Positions 1 through 10,160 are shown, counted from the first letter of the stretch. The stretch is DNA of 64,000 nt from Inhella crocodyli (GCF_004004565.1 NZ_SACM01000001.1:1178001-1242000); one strand, 5' to 3'. Notes: generated by a model from the sequence alone, not told the origin. A program made the numbers and translations.

Positions 1-133
1 CCCGCGCGTCGACGGAATCCGGCTGGACCGCCACCACCCGGTGCCAAGCGCGCAAGGCCCGGTCCCATCGGCCCGTCCAAGCCGCCCCATGCGCCACCAC
101 GCACCAGTGCAGCGCGCGCCACCCCGGCCTCAT
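1..133 (-). CDS. TPR-like protein, N-terminal fragment (runs off left edge)
   Basis: An ATG at 131-133 opens a stop-free frame of 44 codons that continues beyond the left edge. The start overlaps the TGA of the next gene by the ATGA arrangement, which supports translational coupling. The stretch GRWDRALRAWHRVVAVQPDS has the spacing of a tetratricopeptide helix pair (small residue, then A and L, then P at the turn). That resemblance is my reading of one repeat only. The cellular role cannot be told from this fragment. It is probably the last visible member of an operon with the membrane protein upstream of it. Confidence 0.5.
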   Translation of the reverse strand, partial: MRPGWRALHWCVVAHGAAWTGRWDRALRAWHRVVAVQPDSVDAR

Positions 134-435
134 GCGCACACCACCCGACCCGCGTCCACGCACAGGCTTAGCTTGGCCACCGCGGCACCGAGCCACACCG
201 CCAGCGCGAGCGCGGCCGCGCACCAAGGCACGAGCCGGGGCGACGGCGTCCCCGGCCAGCAGCGGCGCACCAAGCCCTCCACGGGCTGCGTCACCGTCCA
301 AAACAGGCGATGCATGAGGTTGTCGGGGGCGCGAGACCCGGCCAGCACGGCCAAGACGCCACGGGCGGCGAAGGCCATCAAGGCCACCTCCGCCAGCAAC
401 TTCATGCTCGTCACGAACCACAACATGCGCCACAT
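130..435 (-). CDS. small two-helix membrane protein of unknown function
   Basis: About 101 residues with two hydrophobic segments, near residues 4-30 and 71-95, joined by a loop rich in Pro, Arg and Cys. Nothing in it identifies a catalytic function. Two starts are possible: ATG at 435, where a TTTTAGG stretch directly abuts the codon, or ATG at 426, for which the same AGG lies at a more normal distance. It follows the MHS transporter on the same strand after a 98-nt gap that holds a possible attenuator hairpin, and its TGA overlaps the start of the TPR-like fragment. I do not recognise the family. Confidence 0.6.
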   Translation of the reverse strand: MWRMLWFVTSMKLLAEVALMAFAARGVLAVLAGSRAPDNLMHRLFWTVTQPVEGLVRRCWPGTPSPRLVPWCAAALALAVWLGAAVAKLSLCVDAGRVVCA

Positions 436-438
436 CCT

Positions 439-468
439 AAAAGCCCCGAATCCCGTCCGACGGGGGCT
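439..468 (-). terminator. possible terminator or attenuator after the MHS transporter
   Basis: Read on the minus strand, AGCCCC pairs with GGGGCT (463-468 with 442-447) around an inner CCCG/CGGG pairing and is followed by TTTTAGG. The T-tract is short, and the next gene begins immediately after it, so it may only reduce read-through from the transporter gene. Confidence 0.35.
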
Positions 469-533
469 CCCAAAGGAAAGGGGCGGAGCCGTCGCCGACC
501 CCGCCCGCCTCGTCACTGGAAAACCGTCAGGCT

Positions 534-2258
534 TCAGCGCGTGTCGTCGGCAAAGATGTCCTTGTCCTTGTTCTCGGGCACGAACAGCAGGCCCAGAACG
601 ACCGTCATCAGCGCGATCACGATGGGGTACCACAGGCCGTAGTACACGTCACCCGACTGGGCGATCATGGCAAAGGCCGTGGCCGGCATCAGGCCACCGA
701 ACCAGCCGTTGCCGATGTGATACGGCAGCGACATGCCGGTGTAGCGGATGCGCGTGGGGAACAGTTCCACCAGCGCCGCAGCGATGGGGCCGTAGACCAT
801 GGTCACCAGGAGCACCAGGTAGGTCAGGATCAAGACCAAGGGGAAGGCCTGGCCGTTGAAAACGCCGAAGAAGCCCTCGACCTTGACGGCGCCCTCACCC
901 GCCTTGCCCGGCGCGGGGTAGCCCGCCGCGGCCAGCTTTTCGTTCACCGCCTTGGCGAACGCAGCCGGCACGGCCTTGACATCGTCGCCCGAGAGCTTCG
1001 TGGTCTCGTAGGCCACGATCTCGGCGTCGCCCACCTTGACCTTGGCCGGAATGGCACCGGGTTGGTAGTCGACCGAGTAGTTGACCGAACTGCGTGCCAG
1101 CAAAGCCTTGGTCACGTCGCAACTGCTGGTGAACTTGGCCGTGCCCGTGGGGTTGAACTGGAACGAGCAGTCGTTCTTGTCGGCCACGATCGTGACCTTG
1201 GTGTTCTGTTGGGCCGCGTGCAGAGCCGGGCTGGCAATGCTCGTGATGGTCTTGAACACCGGGAAGTAGGTGATCGCTGCGAGCACGCAACCGGCCAAGA
1301 TGATCGGCTTGCGGCCGATGCGGTCCGACAGCGAGCCAAAGATCACAAAGCCCACCGTGCCCAAGATCAGCGACCAGGCGATCAGCACGTTGGCCGTGAA
1401 CATGTCGATCCGCAGGATGGTCTGCAGGAAGAACAGTGCGTAGAACTGGCCCGTGTACCAAACCACGGCCTGACCGGCCACCAGGCCGAACAGGGCGATC
1501 AGCGCGAACTTGGCGTTCTTCCACTGGCCAAATGCTTCGGACAGCGGCGCCTTGGACTGCGTGCCCTCGGCCTTCATCTTCTTGAAGGCCGGCGACTCTT
1601 CCATCTGCAAGCGGATCCAAACCGACACGGCGAGCAGGAAGATCGACAGCAGGAACGGCACGCGCCAGCCCCAGGCCTTGAACGCGTCCTCGCCCACGAA
1701 GGTGCGAACGCTCAAGATCACCATCAGCGACAGCAGCAGGCCCAGGGTGGCCGTGGTCTGAATCCAGCTGGTGAAGAAACCGCGACGACCGTGCGGGGCG
1801 TGTTCGGCCACGTACACGACCGCGCCCCCGTACTCACCCCCCAGGGCCAAGCCCTGCAGCATGCGCAGCGCGATCAGGATGATCGGCGCCGCCCACCCGA
1901 TGGTGTCGTAGCCGGGCAGCAAGCCGACGATGAAGGTCGACGCGCCCATGATCAGGATCGTCATCAGGAAGGTGTGCTTGCGGCCGATCAAGTCGCCCAA
2001 GCGCCCGAAGAACAGCGCGCCAAACGGACGCACCAAGAAGCCGGCAGCGAAGGCCAACAACGCGAACACGTTGCGCGTGGCCTCCGGGAACGACGAGAAG
2101 AACTGCGCGCCGATGATGGCGGCGAGCGAGCCGTACAGGTAGAAGTCGTACCACTCGAAGATGGTGCCGGCCGACGACGCCAAGATGACGCGCTTTTCCT
2201 CGCGTGTCATCGGTCGCTTGCGGTCGGCGAGGTTGGGTACCGCGTTGCTGGTTGCCAT
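534..2258 (-). CDS. MHS-type major facilitator (metabolite:H+ symporter family)
   Basis: A 574-residue inner-membrane transporter resembling ProP/KgtP/ShiA-type MHS permeases. Family signatures are visible: FEWYDFYLYG in the first helix, GRLGDLIGRKHTF in the loop after TM2, and a second GSLSDRIGRKP loop in the C-terminal half. The start at 2258 is chosen because GAGGAGA precedes it by a normal distance; an upstream in-frame ATG lacks this. A polar insert of roughly 110 residues, with two Cys about 16 residues apart, lies in the C-terminal half between hydrophobic segments. Family members carry organic acids, betaines or shikimate; the substrate here cannot be inferred. It stands alone, with a small membrane gene downstream. 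Confidence 0.88.
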   Translation of the reverse strand: MATSNAVPNLADRKRPMTREEKRVILASSAGTIFEWYDFYLYGSLAAIIGAQFFSSFPEATRNVFALLAFAAGFLVRPFGALFFGRLGDLIGRKHTFLMTILIMGASTFIVGLLPGYDTIGWAAPIILIALRMLQGLALGGEYGGAVVYVAEHAPHGRRGFFTSWIQTTATLGLLLSLMVILSVRTFVGEDAFKAWGWRVPFLLSIFLLAVSVWIRLQMEESPAFKKMKAEGTQSKAPLSEAFGQWKNAKFALIALFGLVAGQAVVWYTGQFYALFFLQTILRIDMFTANVLIAWSLILGTVGFVIFGSLSDRIGRKPIILAGCVLAAITYFPVFKTITSIASPALHAAQQNTKVTIVADKNDCSFQFNPTGTAKFTSSCDVTKALLARSSVNYSVDYQPGAIPAKVKVGDAEIVAYETTKLSGDDVKAVPAAFAKAVNEKLAAAGYPAPGKAGEGAVKVEGFFGVFNGQAFPLVLILTYLVLLVTMVYGPIAAALVELFPTRIRYTGMSLPYHIGNGWFGGLMPATAFAMIAQSGDVYYGLWYPIVIALMTVVLGLLFVPENKDKDIFADDTR

Positions 2259-2593
2259 GGGGTGTCTCCTCTTGGATGTCAAGCCATGTTGGACGGGTCG
2301 ACTTGATCAGGATCAGTGTTGCCAGCCAAACTGACCGCTTCCTTACATCCCTGACAAGCGGAAAGGAAGTTCGTCCGCTCGCGTTTTCGCCCGGTTTCAT
2401 AGGGGGCCGACGGGGTGGCTCACGCAGAATTCGGGGCGGTCCCGACCGGGAAGTCCCCATGCGGAGTTACCCGAGACGTGGCCAACGCGGCCTGTGAGGC
2501 CTCGGTCCGGGCCGCCAAAACCCCGTGAAACCTAGAATCCGCGCTTTCGCCGCCCCTGGGGCGGCCCACGCACGCCACAACGCAAAGAGACCT
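2259..2593. other. 335-nt intergenic region between MHS transporter and prfB
   Basis: No credible gene is seen on either strand. It must hold the divergent promoters for the transporter (leftward) and prfB (rightward). A TAGAAT -10-like hexamer at 2533-2538 is followed by a GCCGCCCC/GGGGCGGC inverted repeat at 2549-2565, inside the prfB leader. No convincing -35 is visible 17 nt before the hexamer. Confidence 0.5.
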
Positions 2594-3698
2594 ATGGACG
2601 CCGAACGCATCAACGCCTTGGGCACGCTGATCAATGACCTCCGTGCGCGCACCGACGCGCTCCGGGGGTATCTTTGACTACGACCGCAAAGCCCTGCGCC
2701 TGAACGAGGTCAACGCCGCCCTCGAAAACCCCGCGGTCTGGAACGAACCCAAGCGCGCCCAGGAACTGGGCAAGGAAAAGCGCGAACTCGACCGGGTGGT
2801 GGAGACCATCAACCACTTGGACGCCAACCTTGGCGACAACCTCGAACTCTTCGAGATGGCCAAGGAAGAAGGCGACTTCGACTCCATCGAAACCCTGGAA
2901 GGCGAGACCGCCAAGCTGACCGCCCTGGTCGAGGAGTTCGAGTTCCGCCGGATGTTCAACAACCCGGCCGACCCGAGCAACTGCTTCATCGACATCCAGG
3001 CCGGCGCCGGCGGCACCGAGGCCTGCGACTGGGCCGGCATGCTGCTGCGCCAGTACTTGAAGTACTGCGAGCGCAAGGGCTTCAAGGCCACCGTCGAAGA
3101 CGAAACCCCGGGCGACGTGGCCGGCCTCAAGAGCGCCACGATCAAGGTGGAGGGCGAGTACGCCTTCGGCCTGCTGCGCACCGAAACCGGCGTGCACCGC
3201 CTGGTCCGCAAGAGCCCCTTCGACAGCGCGGGCGGCCGCCACACCAGCTTCGCCTCGCTGTTCGTGTACCCGGAAATCGACGATTCCATCGAGATCGAGA
3301 TCAACCCGGCCGATGTGCGCACCGACACCTACCGCGCCAGTGGCGCCGGCGGCCAGCACATCAACAAAACCGACTCGGCCGTGCGCCTGACGCACATCCC
3401 GACCGGCATCGTGGTGCAGTGCCAAGACGGGCGCAGCCAGCACAGCAACCGCGACGTGGCCTGGAAACGCCTGCGCTCGCGCTTGTACGACCACGAGATG
3501 CGCAAGCGCCAAGAAGAGCAGCAAAAGCTGGAAGACACCAAGACCGACGTGGGCTGGGGCCACCAGATCCGCTCCTACGTGCTGGACCAGAGCCGCATCA
3601 AGGACCTGCGCACCAACGTCGAAATCTCCAACACCCAAAAGGTGTTGGACGGTGACTTGGACGCCTTCATCACCGCCAGCTTGAAGCAAGGCGTGTGA
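2594..3698 (+). CDS. prfB: peptide chain release factor 2 (programmed +1 frameshift)
   Basis: RF2 recognises UGA and UAA stop codons and triggers peptide release on the ribosome. The start is ATG 2594 behind AAAGAGA. Codons 1-27 are read to CTT (2672-2674), an in-frame TGA follows at 2675-2677, and translation resumes at GAC 2676, giving 367 residues, close to the 365 of E. coli RF2. The recognition-domain SPF (in [15 protein letters not shown]) and the catalytic GGQ at about residues 252-254 are both present. The RF2-dependent frameshift provides autoregulation: low RF2 favours the shift. lysS, a common neighbour, is not adjacent. Identification is secure. Confidence 0.97.
2664..2678 (+). 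promoter_or_regulatory. prfB programmed frameshift site
   Basis: The run CGGGGGTATCTTTGAC has all three elements: a Shine-Dalgarno-like GGGGG (2664-2668), the slippery CTT (2672-2674), and an in-frame TGA followed by C, a poor termination context. It matches the E. coli site apart from the base before the G run. Reading through in zero frame would give a 27-residue peptide. Confidence 0.95.
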
Positions 3699-3705
3699 TC
3701 CATGG

Positions 3706-3759
3706 CCCCCGGTCTCCCTTCGGTCGCCACCCCCCAAGGGGGCCGCGGTCGCCTTGGGG
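3706..3759. repeat. intergenic G/C palindromic element (REP-like)
   Basis: Between prfB and the next gene lie nested inverted repeats: CCCTT (3716-3720) with AAGGG (3736-3740), and CCCCAAG (3732-3738) with CTTGGGG (3753-3759). From general knowledge, elements of this form are scattered between genes in many Burkholderiales genomes. I see only one clear copy in this window, so its repeat status is inferred. Confidence 0.4.
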
Positions 3760-3781
3760 CGGCCCGGCGCCGACCGGCCGC

Positions 3782-4219
3782 ATGAAAACGACGTTTGCGC
3801 TCGCGCTCGGCATCGCCATCGTCGGCCAGGTCCTGTACCAGGTCACGCAAAAGACGGTGCACGCCGAGGCCCACCCGGTGCTGGCCCTGATCGCCTTCTA
3901 CTTGGTGGCGGCCGTGCTGTCGCTGCCCTTGTTCTTCCTGTTTCCCCTGCAGGGTTCGCTGTCGGGCGGCATCGGCCAGCTCAACGCCTCGGTGCTGGGC
4001 GTGGCCCTGTCGATCGTGCTGATCGAGCTGGGCTTTTTGCTGGCTTATCGCGCCGGCGGCAGCCTCTCCAGCACCTACGTGCTCAGCGCGTCCGTCGTGA
4101 CCTGCGTGATGCTGCTGCTCGGCACCCTGTTTTTCAAGGAGGCCGTGACGGCCTCGAAGCTGGCCGGCATCGGCCTGTGTTTTGCGGGCATCTGGCTGCT
4201 GACGCGGCCCGCCGCCTGA
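3782..4219 (+). CDS. small EamA/SMR-like membrane transporter
   Basis: A 145-residue protein made almost wholly of four to five hydrophobic segments. The C-terminal pattern of LLLGTLFFKEAVTASKLAGI followed by a final helix and a short basic tail resembles the last helices of an EamA (DMT) half-unit. Small DMT proteins of this size usually work as dimers in the inner membrane to export metabolites or cations; the substrate here is unknown. ATG 3782 is the first start beyond the palindromic element. It ends 25 nt before pepN, so the two may be co-transcribed. Confidence 0.7.
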   Translation: MKTTFALALGIAIVGQVLYQVTQKTVHAEAHPVLALIAFYLVAAVLSLPLFFLFPLQGSLSGGIGQLNASVLGVALSIVLIELGFLLAYRAGGSLSSTYVLSASVVTCVMLLLGTLFFKEAVTASKLAGIGLCFAGIWLLTRPAA

Positions 4220-4244
4220 CCCCCTGATTTCCAAAGGAACCGCC

Positions 4245-6899
4245 ATGCGCGAAGGCAACGCCACCGCCATCCAACGTCTGGACTACCGAGCCCCGACCTA
4301 CTGGATCGCCACTGTCGACCTGACGTTCGACCTCGACCCGGCCAAGACCCTGATCACCAGCAAGATGGCCGTCAAGCGAAACAGCGCGCAGGCCCACGGC
4401 CCCCTGGTGCTGGTGGGCGAAGAGCTGACCCTGCTGCGCTGCCTGATCGACGGCGAGCCCGTGAGCTTCCGGCAGGAAGGCAACGACCTCGTCATCGACG
4501 CGCCCGACCGCGACTTCGAGCTGACCCTGCGCAACACCTGCGCGCCTGAAAAGAACACGGCGCTCAGCGGCCTGTACACCTCGGGCGGCAGCTTCTTCAC
4601 CCAGTGCGAGGCCGAGGGCTTCCGCCGCATCACCTACTTCCTGGACCGCCCGGACGTGATGGCCGTCTACACGGTCACCCTGCGTGCCGACGCCGCCAAG
4701 TACCCGGTGCTGCTGAGCAACGGCAACTTGCTGGAGCAGGGCACGCTGGACGGTGGCAAGCACTTCGCCAAGTGGCACGACCCCTTCCCCAAGCCCAGCT
4801 ACCTGTTTGCTGTGGTGGCCGGTGACCTCGTCGCGCGCGAGCAGCGCATCACCACGCGCTCGGGCAAGGACCACCTGCTGCAGGTCTACGTGCGCCGCGG
4901 CGACCTGGACAAGACCGAGCACGCGATGAACTCGCTCATCGCCTCCATCGTGTGGGACGAGAAGCGGTTCAACCTGCCCCTGGACCTGGAGCGCTTCATG
5001 GTCGTCGGCGTGTCCGACTTCAACATGGGCGCGATGGAGAACAAGGGCCTGAACATCTTCAACACCAGCGCCCTGCTGTGTTCGCCCGCCACCGCCACCG
5101 ATGCCGACTTCCAACGCGTCGAGGCCATCGTGGCCCACGAGTACTTCCACAACTGGACCGGCAACCGCGTGACCTGCCGCGACTGGTTCCAGCTCTCGCT
5201 CAAAGAAGGCCTGACCGTCTTCCGCGACCGCGAGTTCAGCATGGACATGGCCGGCAGCGCCAGCGCGCGCGCCGTCCAACGCATCCAGCAGGTGCGCAAC
5301 CTGCGCGCCATCCAGTTCCCCGAAGACGCGGGCACGATGGCGCACCCGGTGCGCCCTGACAGCTACGTCGAGATCAACAACTTCTACACCGCCACCGTCT
5401 ACGAAAAGGGCGCCGAGGTGGTGGGCCTGTACCAAACCCTGCTGGGCCGTGACGGCTTCGCCAAGGGCATGGCCCTGTACTTCGAGCGCCACGACGGCCA
5501 GGCCGTGACCTGCGACGACTTCGCCCAGGCCATGGCCGACGCGAACCCCGGCTCGCCGCTGAGCAGCCGCCTGGACGCCTTCAAGCGCTGGTACAGCCAG
5601 CCCGGCACGCCTCACGTGGCAGCCCAAGGCGAGTACGACGCCGAAGGCCACACCTACACGCTGCGCCTGAGCCAGCGCAACGCCAAGGGCCCGCTGCCGC
5701 AGGTCATCCCGGTGCGCATGGGCCTCGTCGGCCCCGAGGGCCAGGCCCTGCCCTTGCAACTGCAAGGCGAGATCGCGGCCCGCGGCACCGACACCGTGCT
5801 GATCTTGGAAGAGGCCGCGCAGGCCTTCACCTTCGTGAACGTCATGGTGCCGCCGGTGCCCTCGTTGCTGCGCGGCTTCTCGGCCCCGGTGCTGCTGGAA
5901 GACGGCCTGAGCGACCCGCAACTGCTGACCCTGCTGCGCTTCGACGCCGACGCCTTCAACCGCTGGGAAGCCGGCCAGCGCCTGAGCCTCAAGCGCCTGC
6001 TGCGCGCGGCCCGTTCGGGCCAGCCCTTGCAGCTGGACAACGCCTACGTGGAAGCCATGCGCGCCGTGCTGCGCCATGCCGACCTGGACCCGGCCTTCAA
6101 GGCCGAGGCCCTGAAGCTGCCCGACGCGGCCTACATCGCCGAGCAACTCGAGGTGGTCGATCCGCAGGCCATCCACGCCGCGGTGGAAGCCGCGTGGGAC
6201 CAACTGGCCGCCGCCCTGCGCGACGACTGGGCCTGGGCTTTCGACGCCCACCAAGTGACGGGCGGCTACAGCCCGAACGCCGTGGACGCGGGCAAGCGCG
6301 CCCTGGCCAACCTGGCCCTGGCCATGCTGGTGCGCGGCGCCGTGGCCCAAGGCGACCCGGTGTGGCCCGGCCGCGCCTACCAGCGCGTCAAGACCGCCAG
6401 CAACATGACCGAGCGCTTCGGCGCCTTGGCCGCACTGGTCAACGCCCATGCCGAGCTGGCCGAGCCGGCTTTGGTGCACTTCCACGCCCTCTTTGCCGAC
6501 GACGCCCTGGTCATCGACAAGTGGTTCATGCTGCAAGCCCGCACGCCCGAGCGCGGTGGCGCCGTGTTCGAGCGCGCGAAGAAGCTGCTCCAGCACCCCG
6601 ACTTCACGCTGAAGAACCCGAACCGCGCGCGCAGCCTGCTCGTGCAGCTGTGCAACATGAACCCGGGCGCCTTCCATCGCAGTGACGCGGCCGGCTACGT
6701 GCTGTGGGCCGAGCAAGTGGCGGCCATCGATGCCATCAACCCGCAACTGGCCGGCCGCCTGGCCCGCGCCATGGACCGTTGGAGCACCTTGGCCGAGCCC
6801 TACCGCACCGCCGCGCAAGAAGCCCTGAAACGCTTGGCCGAACGCTCTACTTTGTCCAACGACGTTCGCGAGATCGTCACCAAAGCCTTGGGGGCCTGA
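4245..6899 (+). CDS. pepN: aminopeptidase N (M1 family)
   Basis: A cytoplasmic zinc aminopeptidase that removes N-terminal residues from peptides in protein turnover. It has 884 residues; E. coli PepN has 870. The exopeptidase motif GAMEN is at residues 262-266. The zinc site HEYFH starts at His298 (His298, Glu299, His302), and the third ligand is Glu321 in LKEGLTVF. The C-terminal half carries the helical superfold of the PepN subgroup. The start is preceded by AAAGGA. fbp begins 2 nt after its stop, so the two are almost certainly on one transcript. Confidence 0.96.
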   Translation: MREGNATAIQRLDYRAPTYWIATVDLTFDLDPAKTLITSKMAVKRNSAQAHGPLVLVGEELTLLRCLIDGEPVSFRQEGNDLVIDAPDRDFELTLRNTCAPEKNTALSGLYTSGGSFFTQCEAEGFRRITYFLDRPDVMAVYTVTLRADAAKYPVLLSNGNLLEQGTLDGGKHFAKWHDPFPKPSYLFAVVAGDLVAREQRITTRSGKDHLLQVYVRRGDLDKTEHAMNSLIASIVWDEKRFNLPLDLERFMVVGVSDFNMGAMENKGLNIFNTSALLCSPATATDADFQRVEAIVAHEYFHNWTGNRVTCRDWFQLSLKEGLTVFRDREFSMDMAGSASARAVQRIQQVRNLRAIQFPEDAGTMAHPVRPDSYVEINNFYTATVYEKGAEVVGLYQTLLGRDGFAKGMALYFERHDGQAVTCDDFAQAMADANPGSPLSSRLDAFKRWYSQPGTPHVAAQGEYDAEGHTYTLRLSQRNAKGPLPQVIPVRMGLVGPEGQALPLQLQGEIAARGTDTVLILEEAAQAFTFVNVMVPPVPSLLRGFSAPVLLEDGLSDPQLLTLLRFDADAFNRWEAGQRLSLKRLLRAARSGQPLQLDNAYVEAMRAVLRHADLDPAFKAEALKLPDAAYIAEQLEVVDPQAIHAAVEAAWDQLAAALRDDWAWAFDAHQVTGGYSPNAVDAGKRALANLALAMLVRGAVAQGDPVWPGRAYQRVKTASNMTERFGALAALVNAHAELAEPALVHFHALFADDALVIDKWFMLQARTPERGGAVFERAKKLLQHPDFTLKNPNRARSLLVQLCNMNPGAFHRSDAAGYVLWAEQVAAIDAINPQLAGRLARAMDRWSTLAEPYRTAAQEALKRLAERSTLSNDVREIVTKALGA

Positions 6900-6901
6900 A
6901 G

Positions 6902-7921
6902 ATGGCACAGCGCATCAGCCTGACCCAGTACCTCGTCGAACAGCAACGCGCCCACGGCCACATCCCGCAGCAGCTGCGCCTGCTGATCGAGGTGGTGGCC
7001 CGCGCCTGCAAGCGCATCGCGATCAGCGTCAACAAGGGCGCCCTGGGCGACGTGCTGGGCACGGCGGGCAGCGAGAACGTGCAAGGCGAGGTCCAGAAGA
7101 AGCTGGACATCATCGCCAACGAGGTGCTGATCGAGGCCAACGAGTGGGGCGGCCACCTGGCGGCCATGGGCTCGGAGGAGATGGACAGCATCCACGTCGT
7201 GCCCAACCGCTACCCGCAGGGCGAGTACCTGCTGCTGTTCGACCCGCTCGACGGCAGCAGCAACATCGACGTCAACGTCAGCATCGGCACCATCTTCTCG
7301 GTGCTGCGCAAGGTCAACAACCAGCGCGGCATCAGCGAGGAAGACTTCCTGCAGCCCGGCAAGCAGCAGGCCGCTGCGGGCTATTGCATTTACGGCCCCC
7401 AGGTCACCCTCGTGCTGACCGTAGGCGACGGCGTGGCCATGTTCACCCTGGACCGCGAGATGGGCTCTTGGGTGCTGACCGAGGACGACATCAAGATCCC
7501 GGCCGACACCAAAGAGTTCGCCATCAACATGTCGAACATGCGCCATTGGGCGCCGCCGGTGAAGCGCTACATCGACGAGTGCCTGGCCGGCAGCACCGGC
7601 CCGCGCGAGAAGGACTTCAACATGCGCTGGGTGGCCAGCATGGTGGCCGACGTGCACCGCATCTTGACCCGCGGCGGCATCTTCATGTACCCCTGGGACG
7701 CCCGCGAGCCCAACAAGGCCGGCAAGCTGCGCCTGATGTACGAGGCCAACCCCATGGGCTTCATCGTCGAGCAGGCCGGTGGCATGGTGACCGACGGCAA
7801 GCGCCGCATCCTGGACATCGTGCCCACCAAGCTGCACGAGCGCGTGGCCGTGGTACTGGGCTCCAAGAACGAGGTGGAGCGCGTGACGCGCTACCACCTC
7901 GAAGCCGCAACGGGCGATTGA
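6902..7921 (+). CDS. fbp: fructose-1,6-bisphosphatase class I
   Basis: Hydrolyses fructose 1,6-bisphosphate to fructose 6-phosphate in gluconeogenesis. It has 339 residues, normal for class I. The metal- and substrate-binding signature [20 protein letters not shown] is present, as are the [20 protein letters not shown] block and the downstream EQAGG segment. The ATG at 6902 starts 2 nt after the pepN TGA. No cbb (Calvin cycle) genes are nearby, so a housekeeping gluconeogenic role is most likely. Confidence 0.96.
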   Translation: MAQRISLTQYLVEQQRAHGHIPQQLRLLIEVVARACKRIAISVNKGALGDVLGTAGSENVQGEVQKKLDIIANEVLIEANEWGGHLAAMGSEEMDSIHVVPNRYPQGEYLLLFDPLDGSSNIDVNVSIGTIFSVLRKVNNQRGISEEDFLQPGKQQAAAGYCIYGPQVTLVLTVGDGVAMFTLDREMGSWVLTEDDIKIPADTKEFAINMSNMRHWAPPVKRYIDECLAGSTGPREKDFNMRWVASMVADVHRILTRGGIFMYPWDAREPNKAGKLRLMYEANPMGFIVEQAGGMVTDGKRRILDIVPTKLHERVAVVLGSKNEVERVTRYHLEAATGD

Positions 7922-8043
7922 CACCAGCCGGGCTCCATCCGTGAAAAGCATCCGCTAATGGCGGGTGCAAAAGCCCCGGGGCTTGTCCGGCATCAAGGCA
8001 GCGCGCATCATCGACGCACCTCCTTCACCTCGAAAGGTGCTTC

Positions 8044-8529
8044 ATGAAGCTGCTTCACTTTGCCGCCGCCTTCAGCGTGGTTGCCATGGGCGGGATTGCC
8101 AATGCACAGGACCCCAAAGCCACCATCGCCGATCTGGAAGCTCGCCTCGGAAAGATCGGGGCACCCAAGGTCGAAGGCACGGACACCGTGGCTGGAAAGA
8201 CCGTGCCCGCCCTGTTTTTTGGGGATCGCAAGATCAACAACAACTACGAAGTGGTGGATGCCGTCCGGAAAGCGCATGGGGCCACGGCCACCTTGTTCGT
8301 CAAGGACGGCGACGAGTTCATTCGCGTCAGCACCAACGTCCTGACACCCGAAGGCAAGCGGGGCGTTGGCACGGCGTTGGCGCGCAATCCGGCCTATGAA
8401 GCCCTTTCCAAGGGCAGCAACTACTGCGGCACGGTTGACGTGCTAGGAACCTCGTTCGACGCTTGCTACAACCCGATCAAGGTGGCGGGCAAGGTGGTCG
8501 GAGCCACTTATATCGGACACAAGAAGTAA
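8044..8529 (+). CDS. secreted single Cache-like sensor protein
   Basis: A 161-residue exported protein with a clear signal peptide (residues 1-21, cleavage after IANA) and no membrane anchor. The mature part resembles a small periplasmic sCache fold (Cache_3-Cache_2 type): [20 protein letters not shown], then the core containing [17 protein letters not shown], and the closing [12 protein letters not shown] strand. Two Cys near residues 125 and 138 could form a disulfide. AAAGG precedes the start. It lies 53 nt upstream of a chemoreceptor whose own periplasmic domain is of another type, so it may present a ligand to that receptor; this is inference. The fold assignment is moderately sure. Confidence 0.72.
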   Translation: MKLLHFAAAFSVVAMGGIANAQDPKATIADLEARLGKIGAPKVEGTDTVAGKTVPALFFGDRKINNNYEVVDAVRKAHGATATLFVKDGDEFIRVSTNVLTPEGKRGVGTALARNPAYEALSKGSNYCGTVDVLGTSFDACYNPIKVAGKVVGATYIGHKK

Positions 8530-8534
8530 CTCCC

Positions 8535-8556
8535 GAACCCCGCCATGGCGGGGTTC
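8535..8556 (+). terminator. hairpin between the Cache protein and the chemoreceptor
   Basis: GAACCCCGCC (8535-8544) pairs with GGCGGGGTTC (8547-8556), followed by GCTTTATTT. The T-tract is interrupted, so it may attenuate rather than fully stop transcription into the chemoreceptor gene. Confidence 0.55.
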
Positions 8557-8582
8557 GCTTTATTTCATTGGAGTGGCTCGCC

Positions 8583-10160
8583 ATGAATCCCTGGACCAAG
8601 CTGCAATCGGCGTTGGGTCGCCTCCCCATCGGGTGGCAATTGACCTTGGCGTTTGGGGTCATCCTTGTTTTGAGTGCCGTCGCTGGGCTGGGCTCGCTGG
8701 CGGCATTGGCGCGCGTGGAGTCCCAAGCCCAAACGCTGAGTAGCAAGTGGCTCGCTGGCGTGGGAAGCCTGGCGACTGCGCGCAGCGCACTGATTGACAT
8801 GCGGGACTGGGAGATCAAGCACAGCCGAACCTCGGACAAGAGCTACCACAGCGAGTACGAAGACAAGATCAACAGCAGCACTGAGACGCTGGAGAAGTCC
8901 TTGAGTTCCTTCGAGGCCCTCGTCAGCGAATCCGCCGAGCGGGACATGATGAAGAAGCTTCGTGCGGGATGGGAGGAGTACGCCAAGTTCCGCAAGACCG
9001 TCCTCAGCCTGGGGCGGGAGGGGCAACAGACAGACGCCGCCGATGTGAGCGATGGCGCGGCGAGCATGGGTTTTGACAACGCGCTCACGGCCCTGGATGC
9101 ATTGACGCGGCACAGCTTCGATGGGGGACGTCAGGCCGCCCAGGACTCCAAGCGCACGTACGAAACGGCGCGCAATGCCCTTCTAGGCTTCCTCATGCTG
9201 AACCTGGGGATCGGCCTGTTGTTTGCCTTGGCCATCACGCAGGTGCTGGTTCGACAGCTCGGCGGGCAACCCACCACCGCTGCCCAAATCGCCCGTTCAG
9301 TGGCCGATGGCGAACTCAGCCAAAGCATCCGCGTCCGCCATGGCGATGAGGACAGTTTGATGGCCAGCCTGAGCCAGATGCAAACATCGCTTCGCGACGC
9401 AGTCAGCCGCGTGCGGCAGGGGTCAGAGAGCGTGGCCACGGCGAGCGCAGAGATCGCCACAGGGAACCAAGATCTGTCCAACCGCACCGAGCGGCAGGCC
9501 AGTGCCCTTCAACAAACGGCAGCGGCCATAGACCAGTTGAACCAAACCGTCACGGCCAACGCCGACAGTGCCAGCCAAGCCGCGCGCTTGGCCCAGAGTG
9601 CCTCGGACGTCGCTTCGCGCGGCGGCACGGTCGTCACCCAGGTCGTCGACACCATGGGCGGCATCCAAGAAAGCAGCCGCCGCATTGGCGACATCATCGG
9701 CGTGATCGACGGCATCGCGTTCCAGACCAACATCTTGGCCTTGAACGCAGCGGTTGAGGCCGCCCGTGCGGGTGAGCAAGGGCGCGGGTTTGCCGTGGTG
9801 GCGGGCGAAGTCCGCAATTTGGCGCAGCGCAGTGCCGAAGCGGCCAAGGAGATCAAGACCTTGATCGGCACGAGCGTGGAACGCGTTGAACAAGGCACCG
9901 CACTGGTGGGCGAAGCTGGGCAGACCATGCGAGAAATCGTCAATGCCATCGAACGAGTGACCACCATGGTGCAGGAGATCAGCGTCTCAAGCGCCCAACA
10001 GCGTTCGGGCATTCAACTCGTCAGTGACGCGATCTCGGAGATGGACCACGCGACGCAGCAGAACGCGGCGCTGGTGGAGGAAAGTGCAGCCGCGGCGGAA
10101 AGCTTGAAGCAACAAGCCCGTGGTCTGGTCGATGCGGTTGCCGTGTTCCGCGTGGACTGA
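8583..10160 (+). CDS. methyl-accepting chemotaxis protein
   Basis: A 525-residue inner-membrane chemoreceptor. TM1 lies near residues 20-40, a periplasmic four-helix-bundle-type domain spans about 41-198, TM2 lies about 199-222, HAMP follows to about 275, and the cytoplasmic methyl-accepting and signalling domain completes it. The hairpin tip, running from [20 protein letters not shown] to [12 protein letters not shown], sits near residues 377-417 and matches the class that binds CheA and CheW. The C-terminus ends in FRVD with no NWETF-type CheR-binding tail. The start is ATG 8583 with GGAG upstream. It converges on the unusual chemosensory operon. Its ligand is unknown. Confidence 0.93.
   Translation: MNPWTKLQSALGRLPIGWQLTLAFGVILVLSAVAGLGSLAALARVESQAQTLSSKWLAGVGSLATARSALIDMRDWEIKHSRTSDKSYHSEYEDKINSSTETLEKSLSSFEALVSESAERDMMKKLRAGWEEYAKFRKTVLSLGREGQQTDAADVSDGAASMGFDNALTALDALTRHSFDGGRQAAQDSKRTYETARNALLGFLMLNLGIGLLFALAITQVLVRQLGGQPTTAAQIARSVADGELSQSIRVRHGDEDSLMASLSQMQTSLRDAVSRVRQGSESVATASAEIATGNQDLSNRTERQASALQQTAAAIDQLNQTVTANADSASQAARLAQSASDVASRGGTVVTQVVDTMGGIQESSRRIGDIIGVIDGIAFQTNILALNAAVEAARAGEQGRGFAVVAGEVRNLAQRSAEAAKEIKTLIGTSVERVEQGTALVGEAGQTMREIVNAIERVTTMVQEISVSSAQQRSGIQLVSDAISEMDHATQQNAALVEESAAAAESLKQQARGLVDAVAVFRVD

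Noticed and set aside
2634-2675. In-frame upstream start for prfB as a simple gene
   Set aside because: It lacks a ribosome site and ignores the clear frameshift site; starting at 2594 restores the normal RF2 N-terminus.
3706-3759. rho-independent terminator of prfB
   Set aside because: Good pairing but no T-tract on either strand; better explained as an intergenic palindromic repeat.
4134-6908. 924-codon open frame antisense to pepN
   Set aside because: Shadow of pepN; it lacks a ribosome site and has a repetitive Gly/Val/His/Gln composition.
7968-7984. Terminator after fbp (AAAAGCCCCGGGGCTT)
   Set aside because: The palindrome has no loop and no T-tract, so no stable hairpin of terminator type is expected.
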